A DNA stretch of 53,675 nt from Blastocatellia bacterium (lineage in GTDB: Bacteria; Acidobacteriota; Blastocatellia; Chloracidobacteriales; Chloracidobacteriaceae), in contig JAIBAN010000057.1 in the NCBI GenBank assembly GCA_019695185.1, positions 1 to 53,675 on the forward strand, given 5' to 3'. Within the stretch, counting starts at the first letter, position 1. Every line of letters starts with the position of its first letter. Below the pieces are notes generated by a model, which did not search any database, had not been told where the DNA came from, and saw only the letters and a program-made list of their open reading frames with translations. A program made the position numbers and the translations under genes. This document shows positions 17,321-25,658 of this stretch, piece by piece.

Positions 17321-17377
17321 TTTTGCCAAGATTTGGTGCTCGTCATTCAGAACCCAGCAAAAGAAATTTGAGGGCGT

Positions 17378-18034
17378 ATGAACTGGCTCCTGACCCCTAT
17401 CCCAACTGCAATTCCCAGCCCGGAAGAATGGCTTTCGGAACGGGAACAATCCGTTTGGAAACAGTTTCGGTTTGAAAAACGGCGCACTGAATGGCTGGCC
17501 GGCAGGTGGGCTGCCAAAAAGCTGCTCAGTCGCGCCTTTGAAGGAGGCCAGAATAACCTGGAGATTCTGGCTGCACCGGACGGAGCGCCCGAAGTTTTTA
17601 CCTTTGGGGAAAAAGCTCCCTATTCGCTTTCCCTCAGTCACCGCAATGGGTATGTTTTGGCGGCGGTCAATCAGGAGGGCCACCCCATCGGCTGTGATTT
17701 GGAAGTTATCGAAACCCGCAGTTCCGCTTTTATTGAGGAGTTTTTTACCACCGAAGAACAACAACAGATTCGTTCCAGCAAAGAGGCAGACAAACTGGCG
17801 ATTGTGCTGTGGAGTGCCAAAGAGAGCGTGCTCAAGGTCATGCGGACGGGATTGCGGGTATCAACCAACCATATTCGGATTTTTTTGGAAGAAACTCCTG
17901 AAACGGCCATTCAATGGAGTTTCGAAGCCGAGCATATCGGAACCGGCCAAAGGTTTTCCGGTTGGTGGCGAATTTCAGGCGCACTGGTGATTACCTTTGC
18001 AATGGCAGGCAGCGGAGCAAAAGGCAAGTTCTGA
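17378..18034 (+). CDS. Sfp-type 4'-phosphopantetheinyl transferase
   Basis: 218 residues, ATG preceded by GAGGG. The hallmarks of Sfp/Gsp-type PPTases are present: FEKRRTEWLAGRWAAKKLL, SLSLSHRNG, the Mg-binding IGCDLEVIE at about 107-115, and WSAKESVLKVM at about 147-157. The enzyme transfers phosphopantetheine from CoA to carrier proteins. Its place between the carboxylase and the reductase makes the four ACPs of the PKS its probable targets. Those ACPs have Thr where Ser is expected, so this enzyme may have unusual acceptor specificity (inference). Its stop codon is embedded in the first copy of an inverted hairpin repeat. Confidence 0.92.
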   Translation: MNWLLTPIPTAIPSPEEWLSEREQSVWKQFRFEKRRTEWLAGRWAAKKLLSRAFEGGQNNLEILAAPDGAPEVFTFGEKAPYSLSLSHRNGYVLAAVNQEGHPIGCDLEVIETRSSAFIEEFFTTEEQQQIRSSKEADKLAIVLWSAKESVLKVMRTGLRVSTNHIRIFLEETPETAIQWSFEAEHIGTGQRFSGWWRISGALVITFAMAGSGAKGKF

Positions 18035-18075
18035 GTTCCGCCTTCCACGCTGTGAGTTCCGCCTTCAGGCGGCTT
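18033..18075 (-). repeat. Two inverted copies of the 26-bp hairpin repeat
   Basis: Two units beginning GAGTTCCGCC run on the opposite strand to the five units at 18135-18264. The second contains a perfect stem (CCGCC-TTCA-GGCGG). Together with the downstream array they form a large inverted arrangement around a purine-rich spacer. Confidence 0.85.
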
Positions 18076-18134
18076 CTTTGGAGGAAAAAGAAAAGGAACC
18101 AAAGCCTGGATTTTTTACTTTTCCTTCCTTTTTT

Positions 18135-18264
18135 GCCACCTGAAGGTGGAACTCAAAACAGCCGCGTAAACGCGGAACTCAAAACTGCCACCTGAAGGTG
18201 GAACTCAAAACAGCCGCGTAAACGCGGAACTCAAAACAGCCGCCTGAAGGCGGAACTCAAAACC
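18135..18264 (+). repeat. Five tandem 26-bp units, each a perfect hairpin with covarying stem
   Basis: Units start at 18135, 18161, 18187, 18213 and 18239. Each has a five-pair stem with a four-base loop, followed by the constant tail AACTCAAAAC. The stems differ but stay paired: CCACC/GGTGG (units 1 and 3), CCGCG/CGCGG (units 2 and 4) and CCGCC/GGCGG (unit 5), with loops TGAA or TAAA. The array ends 23 bases before the next ATG. No spacers are present, so this is not a CRISPR. Confidence 0.93.
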
Positions 18265-18287
18265 CGGAATCCGGAAAGGAAAAAAAT

Positions 18288-20387
18288 ATGAGACGGGTAT
18301 TGGTTCTTCACCTCAAAACGGGAATTTCAACTGAAATCGTGACATTTTTGGGGCATCCAATCGAACTCACCCGGATTGGAACCGAAGGCGACCCGGAGAA
18401 AACCCTGGCTGCAATTGCTGAGTTTGAAGGGAAAGTGGACGCTATCGGACTTGAAGGAATGCCGGAAGTGCTTGAACTCGGTTCGCTCAAACGGCCTCAT
18501 GCGATTGGACAGAAACTCAAAACCGCTACGCTTTACACACCGGTGGTGGATGGGCATGGCATCCGGGCCGGGCTGGAACGCTGGGGAGTCATTCTGGCCG
18601 ACCGCGCCCAGCCGGGGATTTTTGCTTACAAACATGTGCTGATGATGCCGGGCTTGAATCATCCGGGCTTGGCTCAGGCGCTGGGAAAACGGACTCCGGA
18701 CATTCACTATGCCGACCCCATGATTTATTTCAATCTCCCGGTGGTGGCAGTGGTCGGCAGTAAACGGACGTTGGGACAGGCTGCCGGTCCAACCCTGGAC
18801 CAATTGAAAACGGCTCCTTTCACCCGGTTGCAACCACAGTCGGGAGACGCTACGGTTCCCCGTGACGCCAAGGTTTTCCAATGGGCAGACCTGCTGGCGG
18901 GCGACATTGGTACCATCCGCCGTTATGCCCCGCAGAACCTGAAACACAAAACCATTGTGGTGGAGTTTGCCGATGCCGCCGATAGGCAGGACCTGCGTGA
19001 GCGGGGAGCCTCGATTCTGGTCACCCTCATGCCCCCGTTTTTGAAAGCAGGGAAACCCGAAGCCGCTTCGGCTGCCGCCATTGAAGCCGCGTTGGTGGCA
19101 CTCCGCGAAAACCCTGATGCACCTTTAACGGAAGACACCTATTTGAATTTCATGGCTGATATTGAATGGACGCCGGGTATTCATTACCTCCAGCCGGAAG
19201 ACGAAGGAATCAACCGCTTTGCCTTTGTCATTCACCCGCTGCATATTGGTTTCATCCACAACCATCCGGCCTTCAAATGGACCAAATTCCTGCCTGATTC
19301 ACTGGTCGAAAAGGCGGCTGCCTATATGCCTCCCATGTATATTTCCCGTATCACCGGAGGTAAGTCACCCACAACGGGGCAGAAAATCGAAGGCCATTTG
19401 ATTTCCCTGGCTGCCACACCGCGCGAAATGATGCGCCGGGATGCGCAGTTTACCTACAAACGGCTGAATCAGGCGGCCCGCATGGCGGAACGCCTGGGAG
19501 CCCGCATCATGGGACTGGGTGCCTTTACCAGCGTCGTTGGAGACGCGGGCATTACCGTGGCCCACGAAGCCGACATTGCCATCACCAGCGGCAACAGCCT
19601 GACCGTGGCCGCCACGCTGGAAGCCGCCAAACAGGCCATTATCAAAATGGGAACCACCGACCTCACCAAAGGCCGGGCCATGGTGGTTGGTGCGACCGGC
19701 TCCATCGGCGCGGTTTGTACCCGTCTGCTGGCCCAGGCGGTCAAAGACGTGGTGCTGGTTTCCATCGAACCGGAACGGCTGATTGATTTGAAACGGGTCA
19801 TTCAGGAGGAAACCCCCGACGCCAAAGTTGCCATTGCCACCCGTCCCGATGAATATCTGGGAGTCTGCGATTTGGTGGTGACGGCAACTTCCGCTTTTGG
19901 CCAGCGGGTGGTGGACATTACCAAGTGCAAACCCGGTGCCGTCATCTGCGACGTGGCCCGGCCTCCGGACATTAACGCCCCCGAAGCTGCTCTGCGTCCC
20001 GATGTGCTGGTGATTGAAAGCGGCGAAGTGCTGATTCCGGGCGATATTGATTTCGGCTACAACATTGGGCTTCCGCCTAAAACCTCCTATGCCTGTCTGG
20101 CCGAAACGTCACTGCTGGCGATGGAAGGAAGGTTTGAGGATTACACCCTGGGCCGCAACATCACGATGGAACGGGTCAAGGAAATCTACAAACTGTTCAA
20201 GAAACACGGCTACAAACTGGCCGGGCATCGGTCCTTCGGGAAATATGTGACCGACGACGAAATCCAGGATAAACGAAAACTGGCTGAAAAATGGCGCAAC
20301 GACCCTGCCGGTTTTGCGCGCATGCAGGAGGAAGCATCCCAGAAGCTGGCTGAAATTCCGGTCATGGCCAAAGGGGTCAAATCATAA
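18288..20387 (+). CDS. Fusion protein with C-terminal acyl-ACP reductase (AAR)-like half
   Basis: 699 residues, GGAAAGGA before the ATG. Residues about 300-660 resemble cyanobacterial long-chain acyl-ACP reductase: [30 protein letters not shown], an NADPH motif VVGATGSIG (466-474), [13 protein letters not shown], and [14 protein letters not shown]. In the last, Cys603 aligns with the catalytic Cys294 of the Synechococcus enzyme, and [12 protein letters not shown] follows. AAR reduces acyl-ACP to fatty aldehyde with NADPH. The N-terminal 290 residues are an extra domain ([15 protein letters not shown] region, [20 protein letters not shown]). They remind me weakly of proteins annotated as quinate 5-dehydrogenase; their function is unknown. 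As last gene of the cluster it is a plausible reductive release enzyme for the PKS chain. No aldehyde-deformylating oxygenase is in the window. Confidence 0.8.
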   Translation: MRRVLVLHLKTGISTEIVTFLGHPIELTRIGTEGDPEKTLAAIAEFEGKVDAIGLEGMPEVLELGSLKRPHAIGQKLKTATLYTPVVDGHGIRAGLERWGVILADRAQPGIFAYKHVLMMPGLNHPGLAQALGKRTPDIHYADPMIYFNLPVVAVVGSKRTLGQAAGPTLDQLKTAPFTRLQPQSGDATVPRDAKVFQWADLLAGDIGTIRRYAPQNLKHKTIVVEFADAADRQDLRERGASILVTLMPPFLKAGKPEAASAAAIEAALVALRENPDAPLTEDTYLNFMADIEWTPGIHYLQPEDEGINRFAFVIHPLHIGFIHNHPAFKWTKFLPDSLVEKAAAYMPPMYISRITGGKSPTTGQKIEGHLISLAATPREMMRRDAQFTYKRLNQAARMAERLGARIMGLGAFTSVVGDAGITVAHEADIAITSGNSLTVAATLEAAKQAIIKMGTTDLTKGRAMVVGATGSIGAVCTRLLAQAVKDVVLVSIEPERLIDLKRVIQEETPDAKVAIATRPDEYLGVCDLVVTATSAFGQRVVDITKCKPGAVICDVARPPDINAPEAALRPDVLVIESGEVLIPGDIDFGYNIGLPPKTSYACLAETSLLAMEGRFEDYTLGRNITMERVKEIYKLFKKHGYKLAGHRSFGKYVTDDEIQDKRKLAEKWRNDPAGFARMQEEASQKLAEIPVMAKGVKS

Positions 20388-20389
20388 AA

Positions 20390-20418
20390 GGACTGAGGAC
20401 TGAGGACTGAGGACTGAG
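20390..20418 (+). repeat. Heptamer tandem repeat (GGACTGA)x4
   Basis: Four copies of GGACTGA, starting 3 bases after the stop of the AAR-like gene. This is the third site of the same heptamer, all directly behind stop codons in one operon. Confidence 0.95.
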
Positions 20419-20468
20419 AAGCAAGGACGGAACCCTAATCCAGGGCTGGAGGCTCAGGGTTGGGGGAC

Positions 20469-20528
20469 AACAAAACGACGAGTGCAATCCTGGCTCTTGC
20501 CAGATGAAGTTGCACTCGTCGTTTTGTT
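20469..20528 (+). terminator. Strong hairpin terminator closing the lipid cluster
   Basis: A 19-bp perfect stem (AACAAAACGACGAGTGCAA at 20469-20487 with its complement at 20510-20528) with a nested TGGC-TCTT-GCCA. The right arm ends in GTTTTGTT. The A/T-rich ends could let it work in both directions, but only plus-strand genes flank it. Confidence 0.85.
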
Positions 20529-20667
20529 CAAGAAATCAAACTGGCTGTTGGGAAAGTTGAACCGGCAGGCACTCCTTTACATTTAGGCATTGGTTGGGTT
20601 ACCAAGGATTTCGCGGGAATGACCTGCCGGTTTTCCGCACAGTCACACCACACAGACAAGGGAATCC

Positions 20668-21489
20668 ATGAAAACCATCGCCATCTTCAATCAGGCCGGA
20701 GGCGTCGGAAAAACCACGCTCACCCGTGATTTGGGCTTTGAATTGCAGCACAGGGGAAAGAACGTGCTCCTGATTGATGCCGATGCCCAGGGGTCGCTCA
20801 GTGATTTTCTGGACCTCGAACCGTTTGGCCGTCCCCAGGGGGAAATTTTCTGGAATACGGTCTGCGAATTTGAGCCACCCGCCCCGTTTACCCCGTTTCT
20901 GGAAGCGGCTTTTGGAATGACGGTCGGCATTGCCAATTTTTCCGTAATTGAGTGCGAACAACGGCTTTCCTTTCGCAATATTTCCACCATCCTGCTGGAT
21001 GCCCTCGAAACGCTGGGAAATTCCTTTGATTTCATTTTGGTGGATTGCCCGCCTTCGGTGCATGAAATTGCCGTTCAGGTGCTGGTGGCTGCCGATGAGA
21101 TTCTGATTCCGGTCCAGACGGAACAAAAAGCGTTTATGGGGCTGACCATTGTTCAAAACGAAATTTACAAAGCCAATCAGCGGCGGCGGCGGTTCAAACC
21201 GCCTTTGCGCATCGGCGGCGTGATTCCCACCATTTACAATGAAAACCGGCGGGTTCACCGGTTTTACCTGGAGGAAATTCAGAAATTTGCCCAAGACGGT
21301 TTGCGGTGTCCGCTGTTGCCCCCGGTCCGGGATTCGATTGCCGTGACGGAGGCGTCGAACGCCCGGAAACCGCTCAAGCTCTACAAACCGGGCTGTCCCG
21401 TCAACCAGGACATCGAGGCAATTGCCGAAAGCCTGACTGGTCGGGACGAAAAAAATTCACCCGTGGAGGTGACCGTCACTCATGGCTAA
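20668..21489 (+). CDS. parA: ParA-family partition ATPase
   Basis: 273 residues, AAGGG before the ATG. The deviant Walker A motif AGGVGKTT (about 10-18) and the switch regions DADAQGSLSD and ILVDCPPSVHEIA mark a ParA/Soj ATPase. It lacks a long N-terminal helix-turn-helix, so it resembles the small ParA type. It overlaps parB by 8 bases, and palindromic sites follow parB, which fits a complete ATPase/adaptor/centromere segregation module. No dnaA, gidA or replication initiator gene is nearby, so the locus may belong to a secondary replicon or be an orphan chromosomal copy. Confidence 0.92.
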   Translation: MKTIAIFNQAGGVGKTTLTRDLGFELQHRGKNVLLIDADAQGSLSDFLDLEPFGRPQGEIFWNTVCEFEPPAPFTPFLEAAFGMTVGIANFSVIECEQRLSFRNISTILLDALETLGNSFDFILVDCPPSVHEIAVQVLVAADEILIPVQTEQKAFMGLTIVQNEIYKANQRRRRFKPPLRIGGVIPTIYNENRRVHRFYLEEIQKFAQDGLRCPLLPPVRDSIAVTEASNARKPLKLYKPGCPVNQDIEAIAESLTGRDEKNSPVEVTVTHG

Positions 21490-22393
21490 AGGATTTCGCG
21501 CTCCTGCCGCCGCCAAAGTGCTGTCGCGGGCGGCCAATCTTTCAGTGGCCAGCCAGGCTGGCGAAATGCTCTTGCGGGTGCCGGTGACCCAGATTCGGAC
21601 CAACCCCCAGCAAAGTCGGACCATTTTTGATGAAGCCAAACTGGAGGAACTGGCAGCCAGCATTCAAACCCAGGGAATTGTCGAACCGTTGGTGGGACGG
21701 GAGGAGGCGGACGGTTCCTACACGTTGATTGCCGGTGAACGCCGGTTGCGGGCGGCTCTCAAACTGGGGTTGGCGGATGTGCCGCTGGTACTGCGGCAAG
21801 TGGCCGACAATGAACTGTTCGAACTGGGCTTGATTGAAAACATCCAGCGGGAAAACCTCCATCCGGTGGACGAGGCGCGCAGTTGCGCTCTGCTGGTGGA
21901 ACGGAGCGGGGGGCAAAAGGAAGCCGCTGCCCGGCTAGGCATGAAACGGAGTTCCCTGGCCAATATCGTGCGGGCCTTGGAACTTGGCGACGAAATTCTG
22001 AGCCTGTGCAGTCAGGTTCCGGACCTGCCCCGCCGTTTTTTGCGCAAACTGCTGGAAATGCCGGTTTCCCTGCGGGCCAAAGCCGTCCGGGCTTTGCTTG
22101 CCACTGCGTCAGGGGACGAAACAGGGAACAGCACCGTAGCCGCAGCCTTGGCTCCCTCCAAGGAAAGAACCAACAAATTCCGCTTTGCCGGAAAAGTGGC
22201 GGCAAAGTTTCAATTCAGCCTCCAGGTGAATTTTCGCAAGAAAGACCCGACAGAAAATGAATTCGAAGCCGCTTTGATTGCCACGCTGGCCGCCAAGGCC
22301 CAGGAAAACCGGCCTGAGTTACAAGCGTTGTCTGCGGAGGAAATTCAACGGGCAATCACAGCGACTTTGGCCGGATTACCGTCCTCAAAATAA
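21482..22393 (+). CDS. parB: ParB-family centromere-binding protein
   Basis: 303 residues; the ATG overlaps the parA end, with GGAGGTG about 10 bases upstream. The CTPase/nuclease-fold N-domain has IRTNPQQSR, LIAGERRLRAAL (the GERRxRA box) and IENIQRENLHPVDEA. A helix-turn-helix follows around GGQKEAAARLGMKRSSLANIV. The C-terminus is an unusual basic stretch (KFRFAGKVAAKFQFSLQVNFRKKD) rather than the typical leucine-zipper-like end. ParB would bind the palindromes just downstream and spread along DNA with ParA. The assignment is firm; which replicon it segregates is unknown. Confidence 0.93.
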   Translation: MAKGFRAPAAAKVLSRAANLSVASQAGEMLLRVPVTQIRTNPQQSRTIFDEAKLEELAASIQTQGIVEPLVGREEADGSYTLIAGERRLRAALKLGLADVPLVLRQVADNELFELGLIENIQRENLHPVDEARSCALLVERSGGQKEAAARLGMKRSSLANIVRALELGDEILSLCSQVPDLPRRFLRKLLEMPVSLRAKAVRALLATASGDETGNSTVAAALAPSKERTNKFRFAGKVAAKFQFSLQVNFRKKDPTENEFEAALIATLAAKAQENRPELQALSAEEIQRAITATLAGLPSSK

Positions 22394-22464
22394 AAATGTT
22401 GTCATGACAACATTCCTGTAATTCTATGTCATAGAACGGGTTGCAGCGAAAAGTTTATTTTTGG
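22392..22464 (+). repeat. Putative partition (parS-like) repeat, copy 1, with 20-bp palindrome
   Basis: This contains a perfect 20-bp palindrome at 22395-22414 with core GTTGTCATGACAAC. It begins 1 base after the parB stop. A further inverted repeat, TTCTATG-T-CATAGAA, is at 22422-22436. The first 32 bases are identical to copy 2 at 22637, and the rest is about two-thirds identical, ending in AAAAGTTTATTTT. It differs from the usual chromosomal parS (TGTTTCACGTGAAACA). Confidence 0.75.
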
Positions 22465-22485
22465 CAACATTTCTCGATTCGAAAA

Positions 22486-22584
22486 GTGACGCGCTTTGTT
22501 GCAGCGCGCGTTTTCTGCTTCTTCAAACAGCAAGGCTCTCTGGTTTCAAACCAAAACCAAGCGCGACGAAACAAATCGCGCCAC
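22486..22584. repeat. 99-bp element with imperfect 24-bp terminal inverted repeats, copy A
   Basis: The ends GTGACGCGCTTTGTT (22486) and the complement of GTGGCGCGATTTGTTT (right end 22561-22584) match at about 19 of 24 positions. It sits between the two palindromic repeats. Its ends and its length match the element at 34365-34462. No open reading frame or clear target duplication; it is MITE/REP-like. Confidence 0.75.
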
Positions 22585-22636
22585 GCTTTCAACCCTTTTC
22601 CCCGTGCGGATTGACCTCCAATTTTGGATTGGCGGG

Positions 22637-22709
22637 AAAAATGTTGTCATGACAACATTCCTGTAATTGAATGAAATCGAACAGGTTACCCGAAAAAGTT
22701 TATTTTCGG
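22637..22709 (+). repeat. Putative partition (parS-like) repeat, copy 2, with 20-bp palindrome
   Basis: The same perfect palindrome as copy 1, at 22640-22659, followed by the same CCTGTAATT and a related tail ending AAAAAGTTTATTTTCGG. The two copies are direct repeats 245 bases apart. From here to the next start codon at 22878 I see no gene. Confidence 0.75.
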
Positions 22710-22877
22710 GGCAGCGTTGTCACGAAGCTTGCCGGTGTTTCCGGTCAGTAACAAATCCATCTGCCGCTTTGGTCAAACACCAAACCCCGTTCCGTCTTCC
22801 CGGCCATGAACCGGAAATGTCCTGGGTTCAGGCGGAGGGCAACGCGGCAGGTTCCCCTGACAGGTAAAGAGGTTCCG

Positions 22878-24134
22878 ATGGCAACTGAAATCACAAACCA
22901 TCTGCCCACTATTTTTCAACAATTGAGTATTGGGCTGGGCTTGGGAATGCTGGTTGGATTGCAACGGGAAAGTGTCGCCACCCGGCTGGCAGGGGTCCGG
23001 ACTTTTCCCCTTGTGACAGTGCTGGGAACCCTTTGTGCCTTGCTCGCCCAAACTTTTGGCGGCTGGGTCATCGCCACAGGTCTGGTGGCAATGGGCGGTT
23101 TGATTGTGATTGGAAAAAGCATCGAGGCCAAAACCGATTCGGTGGACCCCGGATTGACAACCGAAGTGGCGCTGCTCCTGATGTTTGGGGTCGGGGCCTA
23201 TCTGGTGGTGGGGCCGCCGGAGGTTGCCATCGCAGTCGGAGGCGGAACCGCCATCCTGCTGCACTTCAAAGGCGAATTGCACGGACTGGTGGCCAAACTG
23301 GGAAACAAGGATTTGGCCGCCATCATGCAGTTTGTCCTTTTGTCCTTTGTCATTTTGCCGATTTTGCCCAATCGTCCCTTTGGACCTTATGCCGTGCTCA
23401 ACCCCTATCAGATTTGGCTGATGGTCGTGTTGATTGTGGGAATCAACCTGACGGGTTACATTGCCTACCGTTTTTTCGGGGCGCATGCCGGGGTGGTGTT
23501 GGGCGGGGTGCTGGGCGGATTGATTTCCAGTACGGCCACGACTGTGAGTTACTCCCGGCGAACGGCACAGGCTCCCGAAATCAGTCGCCAGGCGGCACTG
23601 GTCATCATGATTGCCTCGACCCTGGTTTTTGCCCGCATGATGCTGGAGGTTTCGATGGTGGCCTCCGGGTTTCTCTCGTTCGCAGGTCCGCCGCTGGCCA
23701 TGATGACCGTGGCCTGTGTGATTCTGTCCGCTTTTTTGTGGATGGTGGGACTCAAAGAACCGGGCGAAATCCCACCCCAGGAAAACCCCACCGAGTTGAA
23801 ATCGGCCATTCTGTTTGGTGGTTTATATGCATTCGTCTTGCTTTCCGTGGCGGTTGGAAAAGACCTGTTTGGCAATCAGGGGTTGTTTGTGGTGGCCGGG
23901 ATTTCAGGGTTGACGGATGTGGATGCCATTACGCTTTCCACTGCGCAGTTGGTCAAGGCCGGCAGGCTGGACCCGCAACAGGGGGCCAAGGTCATTCTGC
24001 TGGCCAGTTTGTCGAATATTCTGTTCAAGTGGGGGACGATTGGCTTGCTGGGGCACCGGGAACTGCTGCGCAAGGTGAGTTGGCTGTTTGGCGTGTTGCT
24101 GGTGGTGGGAGGATTGGTTTGGGTTTTTGGATGA
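22878..24134 (+). CDS. MgtC/SapB-type membrane protein with DUF4010
   Basis: 418 residues from the ATG at 22878 (AGAGG upstream), trimmed from a longer frame. The N-terminal helices contain the MgtC-like motif [14 protein letters not shown] and [18 protein letters not shown]. The second half carries the DUF4010 pattern [19 protein letters not shown] and [16 protein letters not shown]. About 12 membrane helices are expected. Bacterial members are uncharacterised membrane proteins, some linked to magnesium or envelope homeostasis. It is convergent with the next gene with only 12 bases between, and no functional link to the parAB locus is visible. Confidence 0.85.
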   Translation: MATEITNHLPTIFQQLSIGLGLGMLVGLQRESVATRLAGVRTFPLVTVLGTLCALLAQTFGGWVIATGLVAMGGLIVIGKSIEAKTDSVDPGLTTEVALLLMFGVGAYLVVGPPEVAIAVGGGTAILLHFKGELHGLVAKLGNKDLAAIMQFVLLSFVILPILPNRPFGPYAVLNPYQIWLMVVLIVGINLTGYIAYRFFGAHAGVVLGGVLGGLISSTATTVSYSRRTAQAPEISRQAALVIMIASTLVFARMMLEVSMVASGFLSFAGPPLAMMTVACVILSAFLWMVGLKEPGEIPPQENPTELKSAILFGGLYAFVLLSVAVGKDLFGNQGLFVVAGISGLTDVDAITLSTAQLVKAGRLDPQQGAKVILLASLSNILFKWGTIGLLGHRELLRKVSWLFGVLLVVGGLVWVFG

Positions 24135-24146
24135 TGGGTGACAGCC

Positions 24147-25172
24147 TTACAAACCCAGCCGGCGGGCCAGTTCGACGGCAGAAAAACCGGGGGAACCGGA
24201 CTGTTGTTCCGCTTCCCGGACCAAGGTCACAATACGGCTGTTGACCGGTGCGGAAAGCCGGTGGGATTCGGCCAGCCGCACAATTTCCCCATTGATGAAA
24301 TCAATTTCAGTCGGGCGGCCCCGGTGCAGGTCCTCCCACATTGAGGACCGTGCCTGTGGGTCAATTTTAATCATTCCGGCGGCAATCCGGAAAAACAGAA
24401 AATCCGGCAAGGAAAGAATAAAAGGCGCAAGACCGGGAATCAGCGAACCTGACCGAACCGGCTGAATTCCGGTTTGTTTGAGAATCCGCAAGGCTTCGCG
24501 CATGGCAGCGGCAATGATGGCACGGTATCCGGCTTGGGAAAGTTCCTCTCGCAACGGGATTCCGGCCAGGGCATTGATGGGGTTGTTGAGATTAAAAATC
24601 AGTTTACCCCAGAGGATACCGGGCAGGTTGCCATGCTCCACCGCCGCCAGCCCGGCTGCACATAAAAGCGCGCAGACTTCAGCCGACCTGGGCGGAGTGG
24701 CCTCCACCACCAGTTTTCCGCTGGTTCCGCTATGAAAATGGGCTCCCGGATTCCAAACCACATTATAAGGAACCATTCCGGCCAGAACCTTCATTTGGGG
24801 AAGCACCCGGCGGAGCGTTTCAGCATTCCGCACCCCATTCTGGAAACTGACAACCGTGGTTTCCGGAGCCAGAAAGGGCTGAAGTTGACGGGCAGCAGCT
24901 TCGGTGGCGGCACTTTTCAGCGTTACCAGGATGAGATTACGGTCTGCCAGTCGGGAGACTTCGGTGGTACAGGCAACCTGGGCCGGGGGCAAGTGAAAAT
25001 CCTTGCCGGTAAAATCCGTCACCCGGAGCCCATGCGCCCTGACTTCCTGCGCAAGCCGTTCCCGTCCCAGCAGGATTGTGTCAATTCCGGCTTGCAGCAA
25101 ATGGGCACCCAGGTAACAGCCAATGCTGCCTGCGCCTAAAATTCCCACCCGCATATCCGGTCTGGATGCCAT
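24147..25172 (-). CDS. panE: Ketopantoate reductase family protein (PanE/ApbA-like)
   Basis: 341 residues from the ATG at 25172, with AAGGA about 11 bases upstream; a second ATG six codons later sits just before MRVGILGAGSIG. The NADPH Rossmann motif GAGSIGCYLG, TLKSAATEAA, VSFQNGVRN, and the catalytic-lysine block ILWGKLIFNLNNPINAL fit 2-dehydropantoate 2-reductase, including the SSMWEDLHRGRPTEIDFINGEI block of the C-domain. The enzyme makes pantoate for CoA. This is the precursor of the phosphopantetheine arm used by the lipid cluster, though many paralogues act on other 2-oxo acids. Standalone minus-strand gene. Confidence 0.85.
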   Translation of the reverse strand: MASRPDMRVGILGAGSIGCYLGAHLLQAGIDTILLGRERLAQEVRAHGLRVTDFTGKDFHLPPAQVACTTEVSRLADRNLILVTLKSAATEAAARQLQPFLAPETTVVSFQNGVRNAETLRRVLPQMKVLAGMVPYNVVWNPGAHFHSGTSGKLVVEATPPRSAEVCALLCAAGLAAVEHGNLPGILWGKLIFNLNNPINALAGIPLREELSQAGYRAIIAAAMREALRILKQTGIQPVRSGSLIPGLAPFILSLPDFLFFRIAAGMIKIDPQARSSMWEDLHRGRPTEIDFINGEIVRLAESHRLSAPVNSRIVTLVREAEQQSGSPGFSAVELARRLGL

Positions 25173-25658
25173 AACCTGTTTATTCCTTGTTTGGAAGGTT
25201 GCATCAAAAGGTCGGTTCACATTCGCAGGTTACCATCAAACCCGACAGAACCAAGACCAGGAATGGGCAGGAAGAGAAAAAAACCGCGCGGATTGGCGGG
25301 AAAAATCGGGCCGATATTACCTCGCACAAGGTCAAAAGCAAGAAAACCAGCCTGCTTTTTGTCTCACAACCCTCACACCTCAGAGTGCTTCCAATATCGG
25401 CCCAGGCAGGGTCAACACAAGATATAGCCTGCTGGCGTTGGGTCTGTACAGTCCTGATTCTGAAAACTTGCAATGCCTTTGCAAAATTTAACAAAGAACC
25501 GCCGAGGGCTTCCACGGTTACAGCCCGCAGCCCGTGACCGCTTCCCGGTGCAGCCCTCCAAAAAGTGGTTTACCTCAGCGGCTGGTTCCCGTAAACTGCC
25601 TTGTCCCGCCTTCCAAGCCTGCAATTTTGTCCTCATTTTGATTCAAGGCACCTTGCTT
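25173..25658. other. Intergenic region between panE-like gene and sensor kinase
   Basis: 486 bases without a convincing gene. It should hold divergent promoters for the reductase (minus) and the kinase (plus). An 11-bp inverted repeat, GGGCCGATATT at 25308-25318 and its complement at 25393-25403, is the only clear structure; it could be an operator or a large loop. Upstream in-frame starts of the kinase frame are rejected because they add a low-complexity, non-homologous N-terminus. Confidence 0.4.

Noticed and set aside
18135..18264. Possible CRISPR array.
   Set aside because: The 26-bp units follow one another without spacers, each is self-complementary, and no cas genes are near.
20668..22709. 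Chromosomal replication origin next to parAB.
   Set aside because: No dnaA, dnaN, gid genes or DnaA-box cluster could be seen, and the palindrome is not the classical chromosomal parS.
25473..25658. Upstream start for the PAS sensor kinase.
   Set aside because: The added 62 residues are basic and low-complexity with no homology pattern. The receiver domain starts just after the ATG at 25659, which has an AAGG upstream.
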